Below are positions 57,138 through 64,000 of a stretch of 64,000 nucleotides of DNA, piece by piece. The notes under the pieces are model-generated. The model was not told where the DNA came from and did no database searches. It saw only the letters and a program-made list of their open reading frames with translations. This stretch comes from Candidatus Woesearchaeota archaeon. Its GTDB lineage: Archaea > Nanobdellota > Nanobdellia > Woesearchaeales > JABGUJ01. Location of the stretch: NCBI GenBank assembly GCA_018646625.1, contig JABGUJ010000002.1, forward strand, positions 226,843 to 290,842. Direction: 5' to 3'. The position numbers and the translations under genes are program-made. How positions within the stretch are numbered: the first letter of the stretch is position 1; every line of letters starts with the position of its first letter.

Positions 57138-57174
57138 TTTATTATTAATCTGTTTTTTCTATTTATAAAAGATG

Positions 57175-57189
57175 TGGACGATTAGTGTA
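57175..57189. promoter_or_regulatory. TGGACGATTAGTGTA, variant of 58045 palindrome, in divergent intergenic region
   Basis: Matches TGGACGNTTAGTNNA. Confidence 0.4.
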
Positions 57190-57273
57190 CATTTGGCCTT
57201 CTTCTTGCTTATATACGATTATGACGTTTATTGCTACAGGTGTGTTGAGAATGCACTAAAGGAGGGAATAGAA

Positions 57274-58008
57274 ATGAAAAAAATTATTGCAATTGGATTA
57301 ACTGCGCTTTCTTTAACTGGCGCAGCATACGCATTTGGAGGTCTTGGTCAAAATGAAAAAGGATTCATGGGCCAGAATACAAATGTGCAAAGTGCTATAG
57401 AAAGTAACGACTATGATGCATTTTTAGAAGCTGTTTCATCTATCGATTCTAATGCATTAGATAGAGTAGATGAAGAAAGGTTTGCATTTATGGTAGAGCA
57501 ACATGAAAATAAAGAAGCTATGGACGCTGCACTAGATAATGGAGACTTTGAAGCATTCAAGAATGCCATGAGTGAAAGATGCGAAAGAAGAATGGACCAA
57601 ATGACTGAAGATAAATTTCAAGAAATGGTTGAAAGACGCAATGCACATGATGTTGTTGAAGCCGCAATTGAAAGTGGAAACTACGACGCATGGGTTGAAG
57701 CAGTGTCTGCATTACCTCATGGATCTGGAATGGCAGAAGTTGTTTCTGAAGAAGACTTTGAGATTATGATAGAAGTACATGATCTTAAAGAATCTGGTGA
57801 CCATGAAGCTGCGAAAGCATTGGCTCAGGAAAATGATCTGAAACCTATGAGACATGGCGCAAAAGAAGGACGTGGCCATGGAATGGGACAAGGTCAAGGC
57901 ATGGAACGAGGTCAACGTTCTAAAGGCCAGGGAATTGGCTTTGGACAAGGTCAAGGATTTGGACAGGGTCAGGGTCAACGAGGTCTGCACAGGGGAGGAA
58001 TACAATAA
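57274..58008 (+). CDS. Secreted protein with ~3 internal helical repeats and GQG-rich tail
   Basis: Signal peptide MKKIIAIGLTALSLTGAAYA; AIESNDYDAFLEAVS / ALDNGDFEAFKNAMS / AIESGNYDAWVEAVS. Confidence 0.75.
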   Translation: MKKIIAIGLTALSLTGAAYAFGGLGQNEKGFMGQNTNVQSAIESNDYDAFLEAVSSIDSNALDRVDEERFAFMVEQHENKEAMDAALDNGDFEAFKNAMSERCERRMDQMTEDKFQEMVERRNAHDVVEAAIESGNYDAWVEAVSALPHGSGMAEVVSEEDFEIMIEVHDLKESGDHEAAKALAQENDLKPMRHGAKEGRGHGMGQGQGMERGQRSKGQGIGFGQGQGFGQGQGQRGLHRGGIQ

Positions 58009-58035
58009 AGATGGCACGGCCCCGCCATCTTTTTT
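58008..58035 (+). terminator. Intrinsic-type terminator: AAGATGGC-loop-GCCATCTT + T tract
   Basis: 8-bp perfect stem followed by T-rich run. Confidence 0.7.
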
Positions 58036-58044
58036 ATTTTTTTG

Positions 58045-58059
58045 TGGACGTTTAGTCCA
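58045..58059. promoter_or_regulatory. Palindrome TGGAC-GTTTA-GTCCA upstream of TATA-like CTTTAAAAAC
   Basis: Perfect 5-bp arms. Confidence 0.5.
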
Positions 58060-58105
58060 TTTACTTTAAAAACACAGTTAATACAAACATATGAGGATGA
58101 GAATA

Positions 58106-58480
58106 ATGAATAAACAAATTTTAGTTTTGGTTTTATCTATATCTTTTATAATGATAGTGGGATGTTCTCAGTCAGAACCCGTGAAAATTGATCATAACTA
58201 TGACAATCATAAGAAAACAATCTCATCGCCAAATGATGAACAAGAATTAATAAATCACTCACATCTTGAAAACTCAACACCACACAATGAATCACACCAG
58301 GGAATAATTAGTAAACTTGGGGTTTGTAAAGATCTTAACGAAGGAGATATTTGTGTAGCCAAGTTGCATAGGGGAGATGTTAATGGAAAGTGTGTTGTAA
58401 GAGAAGATGAATTAATTTGTCAACCAAATGATAAAGGTAGAGGTATGAAAAAACAGAATGGTGCGGAAAATCACAGGTAG
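58106..58480 (+). CDS. Lipoprotein of unknown function
   Basis: Lipobox IMIVGC. Confidence 0.65.
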   Translation: MNKQILVLVLSISFIMIVGCSQSEPVKIDHNYDNHKKTISSPNDEQELINHSHLENSTPHNESHQGIISKLGVCKDLNEGDICVAKLHRGDVNGKCVVREDELICQPNDKGRGMKKQNGAENHR

Positions 58481-59171
58481 AATTCCACTACTGGAATTCG
58501 AAAATGCATGGAAAATTTATAAAATGGGTCAAATAAATGTTCCTGCATTAAAAGGTATAAGTCTTAAGATATACAAAGGAGATTTTGTTGCCATAATAGG
58601 TCAATCAGGATGTGGTAAATCTACTTTAATGAATTTAGCAGGCTGCTTAGATTTACCAACCAAAGGTAAAGTTTTTCTAAAATCTCATGATATTTCAACA
58701 CTTCCAGAGTCAGATCTAGCTACTATGCGTGGTCAAACAATAGGTTTCATTTTTCAACAATATAATTTGATTCCGAATATGACGGCGTTTGAAAATGTTA
58801 TGTTGCCTCTTGAATTTCTAGAATATGATGATGATGATGCAGCAGAAAGAACTAGAAAAATAATGAAATTGGTAAGTTTAGAAGATAAAATGCATCACCT
58901 GCCATCACAATTGTCAGGAGGACAACAACAAAGAGTATCTATTGCAAGATGTTTAGCATCTGATCCCGAAATAATATTTGCAGATGAACCAACAGGTGCT
59001 TTAGATAGTAGTACAGGAATAGAAATATTAGAAACATTGAAACGATTGTGGAAAGAAGAAGGTAAAACAATCATAATGGTAACTCACGATTTAAAACTAG
59101 CCAAATATGCTCATACAGTTATTGAATTAAAAGATGGAGAAATAGTTAATACCCAACATAAAAAAAAATGA
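58458..59171 (+). CDS. ABC transporter ATP-binding protein (MacB/LolD type)
   Basis: GQSGCGKST, LSGGQQQRVSIARCLASDPEIIFADEPTGALD. Confidence 0.92.
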   Translation: MVRKITGRIPLLEFENAWKIYKMGQINVPALKGISLKIYKGDFVAIIGQSGCGKSTLMNLAGCLDLPTKGKVFLKSHDISTLPESDLATMRGQTIGFIFQQYNLIPNMTAFENVMLPLEFLEYDDDDAAERTRKIMKLVSLEDKMHHLPSQLSGGQQQRVSIARCLASDPEIIFADEPTGALDSSTGIEILETLKRLWKEEGKTIIMVTHDLKLAKYAHTVIELKDGEIVNTQHKKK

Positions 59172-59197
59172 AAGAATCAAATTCGAGGTGTATTCAA

Positions 59198-60577
59198 ATG
59201 AAAAAGGTATCAATGTTAGTCTTGTTTATTTTAGTTATGAGTTTAGGAGTATTGGCGCAGTCAACACATACAGATAGTACCGCCAAAACGGTTCTTAGCT
59301 TGAACTTAATAAATCAAGATCCGGATCCGGCAATTGCGGGAGATATTGTTGAGGTGAGAGTAGGTATTGAGAATTTAGGAGGAAAACCATCTGGTGCTTT
59401 TTTGATAGAGCTACTGGAAGATTATCCGTTCTCGTCAATAGTTGGAGAACCCTTGATACAGAAAGTAGATTCTATTGATGCACACCAGTCAGGAGATAAT
59501 TCTAAAATAATCAAGTTTAAAGTGCGAGTAGACAAAGATGCTGTTGCTGCGGAGTATGAATTAAAGCTACTAGAGTATTTTGAAGGTAAAAGAGATGTTT
59601 CTGCCACACAAAGAAGTTTATCTATCGATATTAAAAATAGAGAGAATGCAGAAGTTATTCATATCGATAAGACTATGTTAGTTCCAGGTAAGCAAAGCAG
59701 TCTCAAGTTTACAATTAATAATGTAGGTAATGCTCCGCTGAGAGATCTTAATTTCTATTGGTTAAATGAAGATAAAGTAGTTTTGCCTGTTGGAAGCGAT
59801 AATACAAAATATATTAAATATATAGAAATGGGAGAAAGTGCAGAAATGGAGTATCAAGTCATTTCAGATTCTAATGCAGATCCTGGATTGTATGAACTTG
59901 AATTATATCTTAGCTATGATGATCCATTAAGTAGTGAAGCAAAAGAAGTTACGACAATTGCAGGAGTCTATGTTGGAGGAGAAACCGATTTTGACGTTGC
60001 GTTCTCTGAAAGTTCAGGAGGAGAGGCATCATTTAGTGTTGCAAATATAGGAAGTAATCCTGCGTTCTCTGTTTCAATCGTGATACCTAAGCAATCTAAT
60101 TGGCAAGTGACAGGATCTAACTCTATGATTGTAGGTAATTTAAACAAAGGAGATTATACTGTTGCTAGCTTTACTCTTCAAAAAGCTCAAAGTTCAGCAT
60201 CTGTTGAGAAAACTGATGACAAAACTGTTTCCCCGAAAAGAGCTAGATTTGGAAATGTAACAAATGAAGATGGATTAAGAATACAAGTAGTATACACAGA
60301 TACTAGAGGAGAAAGAAGTACCGTAGAAAAAGTAGTTAATCTTAATCCCTCTATGTTAAGTGGAGGAATGGGAGCCGCATTTGCAGGTGCTGCAAGATCT
60401 GGAATGGCGGGTAGAACAACTAAAACAAGTATGCTTTCACAATACAAATGGCACATAATTTTTGTGATTCTTGTTGTAGTCCTAATAGTTCTACGTAGTA
60501 AATACAAGAAAATGAAGATGGCAGATCCTAAATTCAAATTGATGGATTTGTTTGGACTTGGCAAAAAGAGACATTAG
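59198..60577 (+). CDS. Secreted CARDB/COG1361-like protein with C-terminal TM
   Basis: Signal peptide, repeats with DPDPAIAGDIVEVRVGIENLGG, C-terminal TM. Confidence 0.75.
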   Translation: MKKVSMLVLFILVMSLGVLAQSTHTDSTAKTVLSLNLINQDPDPAIAGDIVEVRVGIENLGGKPSGAFLIELLEDYPFSSIVGEPLIQKVDSIDAHQSGDNSKIIKFKVRVDKDAVAAEYELKLLEYFEGKRDVSATQRSLSIDIKNRENAEVIHIDKTMLVPGKQSSLKFTINNVGNAPLRDLNFYWLNEDKVVLPVGSDNTKYIKYIEMGESAEMEYQVISDSNADPGLYELELYLSYDDPLSSEAKEVTTIAGVYVGGETDFDVAFSESSGGEASFSVANIGSNPAFSVSIVIPKQSNWQVTGSNSMIVGNLNKGDYTVASFTLQKAQSSASVEKTDDKTVSPKRARFGNVTNEDGLRIQVVYTDTRGERSTVEKVVNLNPSMLSGGMGAAFAGAARSGMAGRTTKTSMLSQYKWHIIFVILVVVLIVLRSKYKKMKMADPKFKLMDLFGLGKKRH

Positions 60578-60585
60578 AACTAAAA

Positions 60586-61821
60586 ATGAAATTAAGCAAA
60601 TGCTTTAAGCACGCATTTAACATGGTGATACATAGTAAGCTTAGAAGTTGGCTTACTATTATTGGCATTGTTATAGGCGTTGCATCAGTTATTGCAATAA
60701 CATCTTTAGGTGCAGGAATGCAACAATCTCTTGAATCACAAATGAGTGGATTAGGTTCTGATTTATTAACGATTACTCCGGGCTATTCTAAAGGAGGAAG
60801 CATGTTTCGTAATAGAGGGGGAGACTCTGGAAGTTCTACAGCAACAGAAGAAGAAATATTGTTAGACCGTACGGACGTTCAAGCGTTGAAAGGGATATCA
60901 GATATTGCATTTATTGAAACTGAAGTTGGTGGAAAAGTAGATGTATCGTTTCTAGGAAAAATGGGCTCTGTATCATTAACCGGTGTGGATCAGAAAGTAT
61001 GGTCTGATGTGACAACAGCAGTGATTGCTGAAGGAAGATTATTAGACTCTGCAGATCAAAATGTAGTAGTTATTGGTGGTAATTTAGCAAGTTCTTTCTT
61101 TGATCAACCTTTAGGCATCAATAAAATGTTCACTATTGAAGGTAGCGCATTTAGAGTTGTGGGTGTTCTGGATGATACAAGTACCAGAATATATATGCCA
61201 ATTCAAATGACATATCAATTACTCGAAGATAAAGATACAGATATTTACGATTCAATCATATTGAAAGTAAAAGATGAAGAAATGTTGGATGAGACTATTC
61301 TTAAGATTGAGAAAAAACTCAAGATAAGTCGGCACGTCACAGATAAGGATAGAGACTTTTCTATTAGTTCTAGTAAACAGATGATGGAAACAAGAATGGA
61401 AATGATGGGTTCGGTGAGTTTATTCTTGACTGCGATTGCCGCTGTTTCTTTAATTGTTGGAGCAGTCGGTATTGCAAATACCATGTTTACGTCCGTACTT
61501 GAAAAGACTAAAGAGATTGGAATAATGAAAGCAATAGGTGCAAAGAATAGAGATATTCTTTCCATATTCTTGTTTAATGCTGCACTAATAGGATTAGTTG
61601 GTGGATTAATAGGGGTGTTGTGCGGAGTTGGGGTATCAAGTATGATGCCTATGCTTATGGGAAGTATGCCAATGTCAAGAGGAGGGTCAATAACATTAGT
61701 AACATTAAATTCCGTTATGTTGGCATTAGGTGTTTCAGTTGCAGTAGGGATTATTGCGGGCTTTATTCCAGCATATAATGGTTCTAAATTAAAGCCAGTA
61801 GACGCTCTAAGGTATGAATAA
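60586..61821 (+). CDS. ABC transporter permease (MacB/FtsX family)
   Basis: KLRSWLTIIGIVIGVASVIAITSLGAGMQ; IGIMKAIGAKNRDILSIFLFNAALIGLVGG. Confidence 0.92.
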   Translation: MKLSKCFKHAFNMVIHSKLRSWLTIIGIVIGVASVIAITSLGAGMQQSLESQMSGLGSDLLTITPGYSKGGSMFRNRGGDSGSSTATEEEILLDRTDVQALKGISDIAFIETEVGGKVDVSFLGKMGSVSLTGVDQKVWSDVTTAVIAEGRLLDSADQNVVVIGGNLASSFFDQPLGINKMFTIEGSAFRVVGVLDDTSTRIYMPIQMTYQLLEDKDTDIYDSIILKVKDEEMLDETILKIEKKLKISRHVTDKDRDFSISSSKQMMETRMEMMGSVSLFLTAIAAVSLIVGAVGIANTMFTSVLEKTKEIGIMKAIGAKNRDILSIFLFNAALIGLVGGLIGVLCGVGVSSMMPMLMGSMPMSRGGSITLVTLNSVMLALGVSVAVGIIAGFIPAYNGSKLKPVDALRYE

Positions 61822-61857
61822 TTTTAGATAAATTAAAAAAGGGATTTTGATATTCTT

Positions 61858-62583
61858 ATGGTTATGACTAAGGTAGAATCATTCGAGCTTGAGCCTGGCG
61901 AGGTTATTCAGAGTAAGTATGAAATAATTGAGTTGCTAGGGGATGGTTGGGAAGGTGAAGTTTACTTAGTAAAAGAGTTATTGACTGGCATAGAAAGAGC
62001 TGCCAAGTTTTTCTTTCCAGAGAGAAATAAACATAATAGGTCTAGTAAATTTTATGCTAAGAAGTTGCATAAGTTGAGAAATTGCGATATTGTTATTCAG
62101 TATTATACTCAAGAGGAAATTCATTTACAAGATGGTTTTGTCACTTATTTGGTTTCCGAGTTTATTGATGGAGAGTTGTTGAGCGAGTTTTTGAAAAGAC
62201 AACCTGGTAGGCGGTTACACCCGTTCATTGCGTTGCATTTGCTCTATTCTTTAGCAAAAGGTATGGAAGAAGTGCACAGAGTAGGCGAGTATCACGGTGA
62301 TTTGCATACAGAGAATATCATTGTACAAAGACACGGTTTAGGATTTGAGTTGAAGATATTAGATTTCTATAAATGGGGTTCGCCAAGTGCGGAACATAGA
62401 AGAGATGATGTCATCGATATGATTAAGATATTCTATGATGTTCTTGGTGGGGCGAAGCATTACGCTGGCTTGCCAGATGAAATTAAGGATATTTGTTGCG
62501 GATTGAAAAAATCGCTAATTCTGCAGAAATTTAAGACAGCAGGCCAACTAAGAGGGTATTTGGAAAGTTTTGAATGGGAATAG
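61858..62583 (+). CDS. Protein-kinase-fold protein
   Basis: YEIIELLGDGWEGEVYLVKE, HGDLHTENIIV, LKILDFY. Confidence 0.75.
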   Translation: MVMTKVESFELEPGEVIQSKYEIIELLGDGWEGEVYLVKELLTGIERAAKFFFPERNKHNRSSKFYAKKLHKLRNCDIVIQYYTQEEIHLQDGFVTYLVSEFIDGELLSEFLKRQPGRRLHPFIALHLLYSLAKGMEEVHRVGEYHGDLHTENIIVQRHGLGFELKILDFYKWGSPSAEHRRDDVIDMIKIFYDVLGGAKHYAGLPDEIKDICCGLKKSLILQKFKTAGQLRGYLESFEWE

Positions 62584-62649
62584 AATCTCCACTGGTCACT
62601 GGACATTTTTACGCAGGTTATTTAAACCATATTAGGGATGATCTTATAA

Positions 62650-63486
62650 ATGGAAAATCAAACAATCAGCAGACTTACTAAACACTTTGAAGACTACGCA
62701 TATGAAGAAGATAGCATTGAATTTTGGTTTGCAAGGGATTTGAAGAATCTTCTAGGATATGAACAATGGCGAAACTTCCTCAAAGTAGTAGAGAAAGCAA
62801 AAGAATCCTGTAAAACTTCAGGAAACAAAGTTTTAGACCATTTTGCTGACGCCAGCAAGATGGTTAAATTGGGGTCTGGTTCAGAAAGGGAAATAAAGGA
62901 TATTATGCTTACAAGATACGCTTGTTATCTTATTGCTCAGAATGGCGATCCCAGAAAAGAAGATATTGCATTTGCTCAGAGTTATTTTGCAGTTAAAACT
63001 CGAAAACAAGAGTTAATTGAAGAAAGAATTGCATTGAAAGAACGTTTTGATGCAAGGGAGAAACTTGCAAAGTCGGAAACTGAATTGTCAAAGTTGATTT
63101 ATGAACGTGGTGTCGATGATAATGGTTTTGCAAGGATAAGAAGCAAGGGAGATGCCGCACTCTTTGGTGGGAAAACTACTCTTCAAATGAAGAAAAAACT
63201 TAGTATTCCAAAAAACCGAGCGATGGCAGACTTCTTACCTACAGTCACAATCGCTGCAAAGAATTTTGCTACAGAGATTACAAATTTCAATGTTAAAAAG
63301 AATGAGTTGCAAGGTGAACAAAGAATAACTGGCGAACATGTAAGAAATAATAAAAGAGTTAGGACTGTGCTATTAGAGGATGAAATTGTTCCCGAAGATC
63401 TGCCTCCTGAAGAGGACATAAAAAAATTAGAAAGACGATTAAATAAAAGCGATGCCGAGTTAGCATTAGATTCAAAGATAAAGTGA
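62650..63486 (+). CDS. dinD: DinD-like (DNA-damage-inducible protein D) family
   Basis: EFWFARDLKNLLGYEQWRNFLKVVEKAKESC; DIMLTRYACYLIAQNGDPRKEDIAFAQSYFAVKTRKQE. Confidence 0.88.
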   Translation: MENQTISRLTKHFEDYAYEEDSIEFWFARDLKNLLGYEQWRNFLKVVEKAKESCKTSGNKVLDHFADASKMVKLGSGSEREIKDIMLTRYACYLIAQNGDPRKEDIAFAQSYFAVKTRKQELIEERIALKERFDAREKLAKSETELSKLIYERGVDDNGFARIRSKGDAALFGGKTTLQMKKKLSIPKNRAMADFLPTVTIAAKNFATEITNFNVKKNELQGEQRITGEHVRNNKRVRTVLLEDEIVPEDLPPEEDIKKLERRLNKSDAELALDSKIK

Positions 63487-63502
63487 TTTAATTATATTTT
63501 AG

Positions 63503-64000
63503 TTAATCTTCTGCCTGCGACCAAAGAAGGTCAAAGAATGTTTTGTATGTGCTTGCAAAGTTTTTGTCTTTTATCATTAATCCGTATGGATTAGAGGAGT
63601 AGTTTATTAGTAGCAAAAGATCACCTGAAATAATGTATTCTGTGTTTGTGTTTATGTTAAGAAATTTTACTTTCGTTCGCAGTTCTTTTCTTCTTCTTAG
63701 GCCGTACTCTTTACTGTCATTATTAACGAGAATCTTTAGACTTACTTTGTCTGCCTTTTTCTTCTTAAAAACTACATCAATGAAAAAGCCTTCTAATTTT
63801 TTGAAAGCTTCTGCGGGTGCGGATGCAACATAGTACTCGCCACCGTTCTCCCAAGAGTTAATCAACTCTAAGAACATAGATTTTATTCCTCTTATTCCAT
63901 AGAAATATTTGAAATCACTTAACTTTTGTAATTCAGATGGCGATGCTTTAAGTTGGGATATAAAGTTGATTAACTGTTTCTTTTCGTTTTTTATTTGAAG
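63503..64000 (-). CDS. TrmB-family regulator, C-terminal part (frame open to window end)
   Basis: IKNEKKQLINFISQLKASPSELQKLSDFKYFYGIRGIKSMFLELINSW...TYKTFFDLLW, resembles 15617 TrmB C-terminus. Confidence 0.65.
   Translation of the reverse strand, partial: LQIKNEKKQLINFISQLKASPSELQKLSDFKYFYGIRGIKSMFLELINSWENGGEYYVASAPAEAFKKLEGFFIDVVFKKKKADKVSLKILVNNDSKEYGLRRRKELRTKVKFLNINTNTEYIISGDLLLLINYSSNPYGLMIKDKNFASTYKTFFDLLWSQAED

Noticed and set aside
1-64000. CRISPR arrays, rRNA genes, IS transposases
   Set aside because: None recognised by eye; the only repeat-rich non-coding regions are those reported.

Overview
The window is gene-dense and A+T-rich, and it is archaeal. Evidence: L7Ae-S28e-L24e-Ndk, EF-2, EF-1A and S10, PolB, L10e, Taw3, Dph6, archaeal type IV pilin with A24 prepilin peptidase, TrmB and Lrp regulators, TATA-box promoters with Shine-Dalgarno (SD) sites. 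Gene content suggests a DPANN/Woesearchaeota-like lineage, but that is inference. Most of the window is chromosomal. Main points: (1) A previously unlabelled ~11.2-kb integrative element appears to run from inside a tRNA-Ser(GGA) gene (38875-38958) to 50169. It is bounded by a 13-bp direct repeat GGGCGGCAGCGTT (38948-38960 and 50157-50169) and carries a tyrosine recombinase next to the tRNA. It also carries a repeat-rich control region, VirB2/TrbC-like pilin-type proteins, a membrane-anchored HNH protein, a second HNH ORF, a GIY-YIG ORF, a DUF2779 nuclease, an Lrp paralog and a candidate ncRNA overlapping the right att site. (2) A 775-aa single ORF joins a voltage-sensor-like membrane domain, an APC amino-acid permease and a SAM-methyltransferase domain. 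(3) A palindrome GGACA-N4-TGTCC recurs upstream of several genes of unknown function near two Fis-type HTH proteins, one of which appears to have the site at its own promoter. (4) Predicted transcription starts of several genes, including L7Ae and EF-1A, coincide with stem-loops. No CRISPR array or rRNA was seen. All family names are from reading protein motifs by eye; no searches were run.
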